From NCBI GenBank assembly GCA_011800155.1, contig CM022377.1:1612001-1676000 (forward strand): DNA of 64,000 nt, read 5' to 3'. The stretch's first letter is position 1; every line of letters begins with the position of its first letter. Below are positions 37,151-47,714 of this stretch, one piece after another. The translations under genes and the position numbers were made by a program. The stretch comes from Flammulina velutipes. Lineage: Eukaryota > Basidiomycota > Agaricomycetes > Agaricales > Physalacriaceae. Below the pieces are notes generated by a model that did no database searches, was not told the DNA's origin, and saw only the letters and a program-made list of their open reading frames with translations.

Positions 37151-39230
37151 CTATAAGATATTCGTCTCAGCCAGAGCTTTGACCAGGAGTAGTTCTTGGA
37201 CTGACGAAGGTAAGCTAGCAGGTAGATGAACAGATTGAATCAACGTACTTTGGGTTATCACAATAGATGTTGCAGCCGTATCCTACAACAAGCACGTCAG
37301 TTGATTTCTGATGAATGTCTGATGGTGGCGCTTACCACTGCACATGTCAAATGCGCATGTACCTTTCGCCTCTTGGGACTCGACTGATTGTGCAGCGCCA
37401 CAAACACTTCCAGTAAGTCTAACATCTCGTCAGTACCACGCAAACATCATAGAGCGACACTACCAGGTACTCACACTTCGATACCTGCTCCGCGGTGTTA
37501 GGAGCGTCCTTGTAATTTGGTACGTATCGACTAAATCGAATTCCAGATTTGAGATTCGCATCCAGGATATCCATCTTGTTTAGGAAGAGCACGAGGTTCA
37601 CGGACTGAAGTAGCCTGTTGCTACATATCATCTTCCACAGCTTGAATGAATCCGACTGACACAAACGGGTAAGCTAACATATGAAACAAGACGAGCCCTA
37701 CTCACCAGTCGGTTGACACTAGTATCCTCAGCTAGCACCTGGTTGAACGCTACCGCGACAGTCAGATCCATCTCAACGGCCAAGATATAGCGAAATTCCA
37801 ACCTGATATTGGAGCCAAGAAGATAATTGCTGTCACTAAGAAATGACCATAGTTAGAACAGTCCCGACAAGTTCGAAGATGAACCCTACCATCGTCGAAG
37901 AATTGTGCCCACTTGGCTGATAGAGAAAGCCGGTCAGGTCGGCCCGCTCAAGGCGCGAATGAACATACCTCGTTGACCCCGACTTCCTCCTACATCGTAG
38001 ATTATCCAATATTTCCCATGTTGCTGGTCAGCGTCTTCACCTGGCTAATCAGAAAAACACGAAACAGGAGCTCAACAATCCGCGCACTGGAGTCGATCGG
38101 AATTCTATGTTCTTCCGGTCCGATTGTTCTTACCTTGGAATGTGTGAGGAAAGGGTATCACGGAAGAGGGAAGAGGAGGACAAACCCTTGCGCGCAATAT
38201 ATCACCTGGGGAACATGATTAGGATATCTAGACCGCTCGCAGGAAGGAAACGGGCGTACCAGATGAAGGCATGTAATCCGCGGCGGTTATCCGTTGGACG
38301 TCGTCCAAGAAGCTGCAAACCCGCGTTAATAATGCGACGACGATAAGGCGCAAGATAATACTCACAAGCCAGGTTGATGCCTCAGTCTAATGCCTTTCTC
38401 CTCCAGCACATTATGCACCTCCTCCTCCGTCCAAAGCCTCATGATATCCTCCGCACACGCCTCCAGTATCCTACGATTCCCGTCATCCTCAACCCGGTCT
38501 CTCGATGCCCGCTCTGCGCCGCTCGCCGAGGTGGTTTGTTTCCGTAATTTCATGAACCCTTTCCAGCCCATCCCAGAACGTATTAGGACTTCCGACGCCT
38601 TCTCCGGATGATATCGTGGGTGCTCTTTCCCATCTACATCCGATATGCCAGATAAAAAGGGTAGAGATAGCCCAGATATTCGTTTCGTAAGGGAATCTTC
38701 AACCTCCTTTAGAGGCCGTAGACCCATGCGGAGGCGTCTGAGTTGGTCCGAGTCAGCAGTAGGGCTGGTAGGTCGTTCGGACGATAATAGATCGAGGATA
38801 AAATTGACTGAGCGGACGAGATTTAGGTGGATGATGGGGCGCCACAGCTCCGTCTACAAATTACATTTACTCAGCGTGATACACAAATCATGAGTTATGC
38901 CGACCACATACCTCAGCTTGGAACGTCTTCGGCGCGAATCGTAGTTGAAAGTTTTTCAACACGGTTGATTTGCCTGACTCGGCTTGACCTACATGATCTT
39001 CGTCAGCACGTTCTATCAGACCTTCAGCTTCAGCGCGTACCAAGCAGGAGGAGTTTGACCGCAGTTTGTTTCTTTCTCTGGTCCTTCTCCAGCGCAATAG
39101 CTCGATCTATAGCTTCGCTCACTCGTTTCGCCTCGGCCTCCTTCTGTAGTCGAGAGGCACGCGCGTCGTCGTCGACATCGGGGATGTTAGGGGGAGGCCA
39201 CACAACATCAGTCGAAGTGCGGGGAGGCAT
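37151..39230 (-). CDS. Atypical heterotrimeric G-protein alpha subunit
   Basis: About eleven exons. Start MPPRTSTDVVWPPPNIPDVD has no Gly2, so the usual N-myristoylation is absent. The G boxes are present: G1 LLLLGQAESGKSTVLKNF, switch I ILRARVRTIGPEEH, G3 YWIIYDVGGSRGQR, G4 NLVLFLNKMDIL, G5 VHAHLTCAVDTAAT. The C-terminus is VITQIQELLLVKALAETNIL, made by two small exons. G3 has Ser where canonical G-alpha subunits have the catalytic Gln (DVGGQR). The helical domain contains a long Ser-rich, charged insert (residues about 150-220). The pattern fits the expanded, divergent G-alpha-like group in Agaricomycetes. It probably binds GTP at the plasma membrane or in the cytosol; the receptor is unknown. 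Confidence 0.85.
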
Positions 39231-41456
39231 GTCGGGGAGGAAACGACTTTAACCTAGTGCCTTGGCTTAAAAGACATTTCATCCTTCACGATCGAGACCT
39301 ATTTGAAATGCTTTTCGGAAGATAGCATGCAACGCAAGTGACGAGGATACAAATCTTCTTAAGGGTTGCATTCCCCGGCAGCGCACATACCGATTTAGCG
39401 TGAGTGGATTCGTGGAACTTGGCTGTCCGACATAGTGGCTGAGAACCAACTTGAGAACGTATCAGTGATCGATGCCACGCGAGTATCGCGGATGCTACTT
39501 GTATCTTTCTTGGTATCGTTCAATTTGTTCAGCTATGCTCAACTCAACGGCCAGGGAATGTATGCCTATTGTTGACGCCACTAGCACGCTCCACCCTCGG
39601 AATGAGCGCTATCATAGTATCAGTGAAATAAAAATCCACGATTCGCAGCGCCGTCGGGCACTTGATCACGAATCGTCGTCATGCTGACCTTAGCAACTCG
39701 ATCAGAAATTCGTGCAGCGGGATGAGCGGGCCACTTTAAAGGCAGCGAGGAAAACTGTATACTGTCGGTAAGACGTATAGCCTCCTACGAAAGTAGTGAC
39801 ACCGCGTTGAAAGACGATTCTTCTACTTGGACTCCTCTGAACAAAACCCCCCCAAACTTGGTAGGCGTAGGTGGGCGTACTTGGCACGTTGACGCGCCAC
39901 GCTACATACGTCAGTGCCTGCGCTCTCCGCGGAAACTAATGCTAAATGTTATTGCTGCTAGCGCGTCAATTAAAATAACTGCATTAGGAAGTTACGACTC
40001 GACAATCAGGAGAGCCAGGGAGAACCTACAAGAAGGGGTGTGCCAGGAGAATGCAGGGAAGAAGCACTGACTCACGCCTTCGTGGGTGCGCCACAGTTCT
40101 TTCTTCTAGAAGATAACGTAAAGATTTAGAGGACTGATGTAAGTAGTGCTAGTCAAGGTTCGAAGGGCAGCCCTCGTACCTACCGCGGCAGATATGCAAG
40201 TCACGAGAATAAGATAGTACACAAGATGGCCTATAGGCTCATGAATAGTCAAATATTGGATGGCCAAGGTGTGTTCTCATCAACGCCACAAAGTGGATCT
40301 CAATACATACGCCAATGATATGTAATCGATAATCAAACATCACATACCCCACCATCCAACAGTCAACCCCCACCGTATGGCGCACCATACAAATCACGGC
40401 CTAGCCCTGGCCATACGATGAAGCTAGTGAAGGGCTATTGAATATAATCATTGGCCAAGAAGACTTCCTAGCAATTACACAGTGTACAGTTGACAAGGTG
40501 AATGCAGACTGCCAGTCAAAAGGTCCCGCATTCCGGAATTTATTGTACGAGATTCAATTTGCCTATCTTGGTAGATGGATTTTACAATACATTCGGTTTC
40601 GATGGATGCACGAGCCTCAGAACGCTTGGTGGTGAGGGTGGTGTAGCTCCCGAAATGACCGGTGTGTTACTTGGACGCTTAATACATTATCCACCTTGTG
40701 TGGCGCCTCCCAAGAACTTACCCCGCATTACGGATTTTACCTCTTGAATGTACAAGTCTAGATGCCCTCAATGACATGCCATGTGATTCAAATGAAGCAG
40801 ACTGCAGACATCTTGGAGACAGCCGCACAGTAGGTTCGAGATCTTCTCCCGCTCTTGAAAATCAATCTTAAGATGCGTGATAGACAACTTCGAAGAAGAA
40901 CTAGATGACGATGGTATTTGAACTTTGGCGCGGACCAAGTACGCGAAAGGTGCACGTGATGGCGTGTTAACGTTAGACGCCACCATCGCTTCTCCCGCTG
41001 CGGGATAAGAGTGGCCTAGGTGATGTAGAAGATAAGTAATTTCCGTTCGATAGGATGACACTTCATTAATCTTTCTAGAGGTATTCCCACAGAGGAACAG
41101 CACAGAATTCCGCCTTTCAAGGTCGACCCAGACTCTTCATTTGCCATGGTCAATTTACAATACCTGACGGAGTGACACACTCGTGGTGAGAGGCTTTCAA
41201 TGATTGGACTAATTCATGACAGAGATACATTCGGACAAATGATTCATGTAACGAAACGAAGAACGAGTGTCCCAAGTAAATGGCGCCACAGCCTGGCACT
41301 ATCCCAGAAGAGGATGAAATGGCGAGCGCCGTTGACATTCATAGGACAGTATCTCAAGCACGTAAATAAAACGGCACATGTACAGTTAAGGAATGGAAAC
41401 CCCTTACAACTACAAGTTGGAAAGAAGAAAAACCTTAGTGTAGATAGACGAGGCCT
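39231..41456. other. Intergenic, no gene recognised
   Basis: About 2.2 kb between the G-alpha start and the stop of the first Cys/His paralog. I find no protein family, tRNA or inverted repeat of note. Frames of 60-110 codons (for example 40768-41103, minus) lack recognisable motifs. AT-rich patches occur around 40310-40340. Confidence 0.4.
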
Positions 41457-42169
41457 CTAACATTGAGGTATCCCCATCCTCATCAATGCCACAGACGTCT
41501 GAATAGCCCACTTATCAACCGTAGCGGCCAAAATCCTCTCATCAATCGCCTCACATGCATCTCGATGGGCGACCCACGCCTTCGCATTGTACTCAAGCAC
41601 CATCTTGCACCCCACGCACTCCACCTGATCCTCACTGACGGTAGCAAAAGGCTCATCCTCTAAGAACGCCTTCACGTCCAGCTTCGGAGTCAGCGTACAA
41701 AACCTTTTGATAAATGTGAACGTTGGCTCAATCACAGTGCGGGTGTTCTCCGCATAGATGGCGGCATCCTGGGCATCGGTAAGCGACACGGGCGTAGGTG
41801 CGGATATCGCAGATTCTTGTACTGGGGGAGGCGCCAGGATGTCTTTGAGGCTGAAAAGACATAAGAACGGTGGTTTGAGAGGAAATGGTTGTAGGGTACT
41901 CACAAGTCCCGATATGAACCTTCCTTGTAGGGTATGACTTCGTGAATAGCTATGATGCTGTTCTCGGGGTAGTAAATCTGCCACCGACAGCCAGAGCGAT
42001 GGCGTCCGCACCCACAAGGGCGCGTTGTGTGGCGCGTCATTTTTTTCGGGATACTCAGAGGTACGGGCACCTCCTTCTTTCTGACGAGAGGTTTGAGTGG
42101 CTTGATAGTTTCTTTCGTGTCGCTGGGAAGTAGGACTGGCATAGACTTGAGCGACTTGAGTGCAGGCAT
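41457..42169 (-). CDS. Small Cys/His-rich protein of unknown function, paralog A
   Basis: Two exons (start 42169, intron near 41851-41903) give a protein beginning MPALKSLKSMPVLLPSDTKE. It has a basic Lys/Pro-rich N-terminus and then KKMTRHTTRPCGCGRHRSGC, a compact Cys/His cluster followed by WQIYYPENSI. The C-terminal half has AIYAENTRTVIEPTFTFIKR, LDVKAFLEDEPFATVSEDQV, then C-x2-C ... H-x3-C (VECVGCKMVLEYNAKAWVAH, RDACEAIDERIL). The C2HC spacing suggests a zinc finger. I know no family name for it. Its paralog is at 45.4-46.1 kb on the opposite strand; the two share the intron position and promoter block. Confidence 0.75.
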
Positions 42170-42250
42170 CGTCGGATGAGATAAAATGTATGGTGTTAGA
42201 GGGAGAGAGAGACCTTATGTACCTTCTGAGGTATACACAGGACGTGCTGC

Positions 42251-42304
42251 AGAACAATGGAGGAGGGCCACAAGTCACCTGAGATCGACCATTGTCCAGC
42301 GCCC
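42251..42304 (-). promoter_or_regulatory. Promoter block of paralog A, conserved with paralog B
   Basis: Read on the minus strand this block runs GGGCGCTGGACAATGG ... TGGCCCTCCTCCATTGTTCT, 82 bp or more upstream of the ATG. The paralog B promoter at 45278-45330 is about 80% identical over the same 53 nt. Each copy has ACAATGG and, about 30 bp on, CCATTGT, an inverted pair. Confidence 0.5.
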
Positions 42305-42376
42305 CGACGTGCCATTATTCACAATCACTCTGCAAATCGGACAGTCAAAGCATTCTAGCATTGTGGCAGTGGTTAC

Positions 42377-43228
42377 TCATCGACCAACTCCGAGAGCCTT
42401 CTTCATCTCGGTCAGAGCCTTGTCTATGTCGGCTACGTATTTGTCTAATAACTTTTGGAACTGGAGGACCGGTAAGCAGCGCGAGATGTAGCATGAACAG
42501 AAATACGCACTGTCTCTAATTCAAGACTACGTTTCTCGTAGCTGCCTTTTTTGACGCTGGCCTGGTGGAATTTCCGGCATTGGACGCGCGCTTCTTCAGC
42601 TTTGCGGGTGGCGAGAGTGACCATTTTTGTTTTGGCATCAACGGTGGGTCTAGCAGGCAATAAGTTAGAGAAGGTTCCTACGAGAGAGAGTGACCATACT
42701 TTGGGACAGGTATCCTTAACGTCCGAGCATCAACTCGCTGCGGGGTCATACCAGGGAGTTTGGCATCGTATATCGCGCCTTCAACATTCTTTAGCGTCTA
42801 CTGGGCGCGTACGAGGTAAGTCTGCGACGCCAAAAAGACAATTGATGACTTACAGAGTCTTCAAACACGGTAACGATGAGTACACTGCCGTCTCGAACGC
42901 CAACTGTGGCCAAGTTGTCGAGTGGCTGGCCGTCGACTTTGATATCCTTGAGGAGTACAGGCGTGATACGTCCCGTCGCCCTCGTCGTGCCCTCAGCACA
43001 GTCCTTCCTGAACCATTCCGTCGCTGCCTTCATCTTGTCCTCGCATTTCGCATACTCGACCCTCGAGGCCGGGTCGCTCAGAGGCTGCTGCGAGCCAGGA
43101 ATGAGCTTGTCTGCCTTGACGACGCCCTTCTTCGTTGCATAGAAGCGGTATTGCTGGGGAATCCGACGCGCTAGTGGACGCGCAAGAGAAAGAGTAGCTG
43201 TCCGGCGTAGCAGTAGTGAACGGAACAT
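42377..43228 (-). CDS. RRF1: Mitochondrial ribosome recycling factor
   Basis: Four exons on the minus strand. The N-terminus MFRSLLLRRTATLSLARPLA is an arginine-rich amphipathic mitochondrial presequence. The mature part has the RRF fold: GRITPVLLKDIKVDGQPL, NLATVGVRDGSVLIVTVF, NVEGAIYDAKLPGMTPQRVD, TLRIPVPKPTVDAKTKMV and the helical ends VQCRKFHQASVKKGSYEK and FQKLLDKYVADIDKALTEMK. RRF splits post-termination ribosomes together with EF-G2 in mitochondria. Exons join with GT-AG signals; stop is TGA at 42377-42379. It is transcribed away from the carrier gene across a 111-bp gap. Confidence 0.9.
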
Positions 43229-43339
43229 TGTGAGTTTCCGTGCGGCCGATCAAGCCGACCATGCGGTTTTTTCGAGTTCGGCACTTTCGGATTTGAAGTG
43301 CTACAGCCATGAACAGCACAATCGACTCATTCAACGACG
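43229..43339. promoter_or_regulatory. Bidirectional promoter, RRF1 / mitochondrial carrier
   Basis: 111 bp separate the start codons of two divergent genes whose products both act in mitochondria. A shared control region is therefore likely. No TATA is seen. Confidence 0.4.
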
Positions 43340-44348
43340 ATGGAGGATCCAAACGAAACCCTCTCTGGCTTGCGTGCGCTCAAGGATATTGCATTTGGCA
43401 GTGTATGGCCTTTGCTTGGTTCTTTGTCCTTTGCTAACAGATCTCACAGGCAGCAGGAATGGTATCAAAAGTCTTTGAACACCCTTTCGACTTGACAAAA
43501 GTCCGCTTGCAATCCCAAGTGCTCGATGCATCGGCACGGTTCAACGGGCCTATCGACTGCCTCACGCAGACATGGCGGAAAGAAGGCTTCCGAGGGCTCT
43601 ATCGCGTACGCGCCAACCCGAATCCATCCGCTAATTCTAACATTCATTCCAACAGGGCCTGCCAGCACCCATCGTTGGCGCGATGGCTGAGAACGCGAGC
43701 CTCTTCGTGACCTACCGCGAACTCCAAATCCTCATCCGCAAACACCTCTATACCTCCTCCGATGTTCTGCCCATCCCACTGCTCTGCCTCGCCGGTGCAG
43801 GTGCAGGCGCATTCACCTCATTCCTCCTCACCCCCATCGAGCTCGTAAAATGCAAAATGCAAGTCCAGATGTTGTCCACCACACACAGCTCACGACTCCC
43901 CGGGCCCATCGCAGTCCTCACCTCCATTCTGCGCCACACCGGCTTCCGGGGCCTCTGGCTAGGGCACACAGGCACCTTCATCCGCGAAACCGGAGGGACG
44001 GCAGCGTGGTTTGGCACGAAAGAGTTCGTCGCTGCCGCTTTGCTTAAAAACGGCGAGCCGGGGAGGCGTCTCAAGACTTGGGAATCTGCGTTCTCGGGCG
44101 CCTGTGCGGGGGCTGCTTTTAATATCGCGCTGTTTCCTGCGGACACGGTGAAGAGCGCTATGCAGACCGCGTCGGAGCTACGACCGGAGCTGCGTGGAAA
44201 GGCCTCGTTTTTCGGGACTTTCAAGGACATGTATAGAGCTCAAGGCGTTCGCGGGCTGTACGCTGGCTGTGGGATCACAATTGCGAGGTCTATACCGAGC
44301 AGTGCTATAATCTTCGTAATTTATGATGAACTTACTCGACGATTTTGA
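43340..44348 (+). CDS. Mitochondrial carrier, ornithine transporter type
   Basis: Three exons begin MEDPNETLSGLRALKDIAFGS. The product has the three-repeat SLC25 structure with PxD/ExxK/R signatures: HPFDLTKVRLQSQ, TPIELVKCKMQVQ and FPADTVKSAMQT. Each is followed by a G-FRGLYR/WLG-type segment (GFRGLYR, GFRGLWLGH, GVRGLYAGC). KVFEHPFDLTKVRLQSQ and the overall order resemble the yeast Ort1/Arg11 ornithine carrier, which exports ornithine for cytosolic arginine synthesis. Substrate is inferred from that resemblance; another basic amino-acid carrier is possible. It sits in the inner mitochondrial membrane. Confidence 0.85.
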
Positions 44349-44590
44349 TGTAGATTTATAGAGAATTGGTGAGTGCCCTCATTTCCACCGTCTACGTTGA
44401 TCTCAACGCACCCCTACAGTATATTTCTGAATAAAGTGCATTCCAATCAAAGACAGTCGCATTTTTTGGTTCTATCTAGAGCTTGAGGTCCTCATGGCGT
44501 GGGAAGTCCCTTGGAGCGAGCGTACCTCTGACGACACTTGACTCGTGCCTTCCTACTTAACATTCCCCTCGACCTTGTCCAACTCGCAAC

Positions 44591-45034
44591 ATGGCCACCG
44601 TGGGCGATAAATGGCACGAACACCTCCCCGTCCTTCCTCCGAGCGGCCCACCCACGCCATCCGACATCGAGGCGCTCGAATACTGGTCTGATCCATCACC
44701 TCCTCCCATACGTCCGAAGCCCACGAAATTAAAGCTCAAGCCGTTCATGCTGAGCCCCACTGCACCCATGTTCTCACATACCATAACGCAATCGCCTCCC
44801 CCTCCTCCAAGTCCCACAATCCCGGAGGAACGCCAACCTAGCATCTCCTTGCACAATAATACGGTGCTGCAACCACGAAAAGCCAGACGGGGTCGGATCA
44901 GAAAGAACAAGAACCCGAGGATTACCGCAAACGAGGGGAAGGACGCGCTCAAGTTACATTTGAGCATTAATCTAGAAGTTGAAGTGGCGATCAAGGCTAG
45001 TGTTCACGGGGATGTGACGCTGACACTTATGTGA
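44591..45034 (+). CDS. Small conserved hypothetical protein with hydrophobic C-terminal tail
   Basis: Single exon, 147 residues. Middle section is Pro-rich (PPPIRPKPTKLKLKP, SPPPPPSPTIPEE) and followed by a basic segment (RKARRGRIRKNKN). The C-terminus alternates hydrophobic and polar residues (ALKLHLSINLEVEVAIKASV then HGDVTLTLM), reading as two beta strands. I have an impression that this tail recurs in other basidiomycete hypothetical proteins but cannot name it. No signal peptide or membrane helix. Function unknown. Confidence 0.6.
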   Translation: MATVGDKWHEHLPVLPPSGPPTPSDIEALEYWSDPSPPPIRPKPTKLKLKPFMLSPTAPMFSHTITQSPPPPPSPTIPEERQPSISLHNNTVLQPRKARRGRIRKNKNPRITANEGKDALKLHLSINLEVEVAIKASVHGDVTLTLM

Positions 45035-45277
45035 GTTAAATCTTTGTACGCATGGCTTCGATGGTTGACGAAGATAGGCAATAATTGGACTAGCTCATGG
45101 CAGACAACTTGTACAACTTAACATCGGACACTCTTGTAGATGCAAAAAGGACTATTCTCGAGAATCTCATCTACGCCACGGTGGCTCTTCAAAAAGGCAT
45201 AAGTTGTGTGCCAACATAGCTCAGCTGGACAGACGTAAACAATGCCGAAAGCAGGTGACGAACCGGGACGTATCGAG

Positions 45278-45330
45278 GGCGCTGCACAATGGACGATCGC
45301 AGGTGAATCTTGGCCCTACTCCATTGTTCT
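45278..45330 (+). promoter_or_regulatory. Promoter block of paralog B, conserved with paralog A
   Basis: GGGCGCTGCACAATGG ... TGGCCCTACTCCATTGTTCT, matching 42251-42304 on the opposite strand. It ends 20 bp before the TATATAAG box. Contains an ACAATGG/CCATTGT inverted pair. Confidence 0.5.
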
Positions 45331-45349
45331 TCTGCGCGCGCTGTGTAAA

Positions 45350-45357
45350 TATATAAG
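45350..45357 (+). promoter_or_regulatory. TATA box of paralog B
   Basis: TATATAAG lies 45 bp upstream of the ATG at 45402. In paralog A the aligned position reads ACATAAGG, a weaker match. Confidence 0.5.
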
Positions 45358-45401
45358 GTCGTTTCTGACACTAATTCCCCACATTTTGTCTCACCCAAAG
45401 A

Positions 45402-46121
45402 TGCCCGAACGCAAATCGCTCAAATCTACGCCAGGCCTGCTCCCCAGCGCCACGAAAGAAAAAATTAAGCCACTCAAACCAATCAGAAACAAACCCGAGG
45501 TGCCCGTACCTCTGGATATCCCGAAAAAGATGACGCGCCACACAACGCGTCCTTGTGGATGCGGAAGCCATCCCTCCGGTTGTCACTGGTTGGTATACTA
45601 CCCCCAGAATATGATCATAACTATCCACGAGGCGATACCATGCACGGAAGAGGAATATCAATCTTTGTGAGTACTTTACCATCTAATCTCATCCTAAACG
45701 GCCATTCTTATGCATTCGCCTTTACAGCCTGAACGGCACCCTCACACCCCCCTTTCAACTGAAATTTCCACTATCCAAGCTTCCAGCGCCGCTGCTCACC
45801 GAAGCTCAGGAAGCCACCATCTACGGGGAGAACACCCGCACTGAGATGGAGCCAGCCTTCACCTTTATCAAAAAGTTTCGTTCGGCGACGACGAAGTTGG
45901 ACGTGAAGGCGTTTTTGGAGGACGAGCCTTTTGCTGTTGTCAGCGAGGGTCGGGTGGAGTGCATGGAGTGCAAGACGGAGGTCGAGTACGATGTGAAGGC
46001 GTGGGTCGCGCACCGAGATGCATGCGAGGCGATTGATGAGAGGATACTGACCGCTACGGTTGATAGGTGGGCTATTAAGACGGGTGTGGCGTTGAGGAGA
46101 ATGGGGATTATTCCCATGTAG
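45402..46121 (+). CDS. Small Cys/His-rich protein of unknown function, paralog B
   Basis: Two exons joined in phase 2 over an intron with donor GTGAGT, giving a protein beginning MPERKSLKSTPGLLPSATKE. It aligns with paralog A end to end: KKMTRHTTRPCGCGSHPSGC, a LVYYPQNMIITIHEAIP strand-rich part, TEAQEATIYGENTRTEMEPA, LDVKAFLEDEPFAVVSEGRV and the C2HC element VECMECKTEVEYDVKAWVAH, RDACEAIDERIL. Both ends are well conserved, whereas the piece after the intron is variable, which is typical of a functional protein under selection. The conserved clusters may bind zinc; function is unknown. Confidence 0.75.
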
Positions 46122-46278
46122 GAGCGTCGGCTACCTGTTCATACATGGGGGTTCTTTTTTGGACTTCGCTGGGGCTTGTTACCCATCCCTGGACATATTT
46201 ATATTCATTTATCACAACCTTCTCATTTTTTATCTTGTTGTTATCCTATATGTATTATATGTATAAGTTGTGGTCTTC

Positions 46279-46299
46279 TCCAGACACCCGGTGTCTGGA
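46279..46299. repeat. Perfect palindrome in the 3' flank of paralog B
   Basis: TCCAGACACC, one base, then GGTGTCTGGA: 10-bp perfect arms, 158 bp beyond the stop codon. It could form a short stem in RNA or be a dyad protein site. Meaning unknown. Confidence 0.45.
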
Positions 46300-46841
46300 A
46301 TGGTGCAATGTGGCGCTATAAAATAGTCACATAGAATCATCATGGTTCACTACCGCATGAAGCTGTTGTCTTTTTGCCATAGTACAAAGAGCTCCCATCT
46401 CAGGCTTTAGTGTACTACTTGACTCGTTGTGAGTAGCACGATAACTTCGATGATATTGATGGACATTGTGAACGGGAGCTTTCCCACGAATAAACTCGCT
46501 ACAGACCTATGTATACGTTTCCTCTCCCAAAGTATCTCGCACCTGGAGCATTCTTCGTCCGTCGTATCTTGTCGATGCTTACGAACACGAACGAGAGGCA
46601 GTCCACACTAAGTACACCACTGACAGAAGGTAGACCGAAACTAAAACTGAAATTACACATAAATTCACCTACCTGCCCATTGCTGTTTACACATCTCAGT
46701 GCACAGTGAATTTGGGGTGCTGAATTCGATAGAGTGCGTCGACGCTTTCCGCAAGCGATGACTATCACTTGGACAGGTAGAGTCACGCGGAGTCATCCAC
46801 TGGTATATGAACGCCTCCTCCCAAACGGACCTCAAACAAGA

Positions 46842-47424
46842 ATGCCCTACGCTGAAGATCAGTATGTATTCTTCTGGAAGCCCAAAGACCTACAGTAAGA
46901 CCCAATCCCTGCTCCCAAACGGCAAACTAAAGAATGTTAGCGGCTGGGCTTCACAATGGTACCCCTCCCCATTCACAGTGAACATTGAAGGCTTCGAGGA
47001 CGTCACATTTGCCACCGCCGAGCACTGGATGATGTTCCAAAAAGCCATCATCTTCAACGACACTGAGATCGCACAGGAGATTGCGCGCCACACTGGGACG
47101 ACGCCAGTAGCGCTGGCGCGAATCAAGGCCCTCGGGCGGCGCGTAGACAATTTCGACGAGACCAAGTGGAAATCGGAGCGGGGGCGTGTCGTGCTCGAGG
47201 GTAGTCTGCATAAGTTTAGGCAGAATGAGAAGCTGCGGGAGAAGCTGTTGGGGACTGGGGAGGCGAGGCTTGTAGAGGCTAGTCCGAGGGACAGGATCTG
47301 GGGGGTGGGGTATGGGGCGAAGAATGCGTATGGGAAGAGAGACAATTGGGGATTGAATTTGCTGGGAACGGCGCTGGAGGAGGCTAGGGATATACTATGC
47401 GCAGAGGAGTCGGACCGAGAGTGA
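46842..47424 (+). CDS. NADAR (YbiA/DUF1768) family N-glycosidase-like protein
   Basis: Exons 46842-46894 and 46941-47424 give 178 residues. Start MPYAEDQYVFFWKPKDLHGW leads directly into the NADAR core: ASQWYPSPFTV, FATAEHWMMFQKAIIF, ALGRRVDNFDETKW, KFRQNEKLREKLLGTGEARL, VEASPRDRIWGVGYG, NWGLNLLGTALEEARD. These are the conserved blocks of YbiA/RibX-type N-glycosidases, which cleave C-N bonds in riboflavin-pathway intermediates or ADP-ribosyl adducts. The catalytic acidic and Trp residues appear present. The open frame that starts at 46807 is in a different frame from the conserved N-terminus, so the 46-nt intron is required. Confidence 0.85.
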
Positions 47425-47714
47425 CATAACGCAACTAACTTAGCAAAGTTCGGTGCATTCGGCGGACCGAGGATGATCAGCAACGAGTTGGTCCGACGGC
47501 GACTGGTAGTTGATATCAGACCACGATCATGCCTGTTGCTGTGAGTATGGATATTCCTAATAAAATACGGGCTTGTTGTGGTATTCTGCAGCGTAAACCA
47601 CGGCGAATGCTATGCTTTGGTGGCTGCGGCTCGTTTTCGTTCTCTTTTCGATGACGTGCTATCCGAATTCCCTTATATGGCCCGCAAAAGAAAGTGGGTG
47701 CATCGCGACTCTGC

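Noticed and set aside
45211..45275. tRNA-like text (CATAGCTCAGCTGGACAGAC) before paralog B
   Set aside because: Resembles a D-arm only; no matching acceptor stem, anticodon arm or GTTCGANNC T-arm can be folded.
46807..46941. Upstream start of the NADAR frame at 46807
   Set aside because: Conserved N-terminus (QYVFFWKPKD) is in another frame and joins after a 46-nt intron, so ATG 46842 is preferred.
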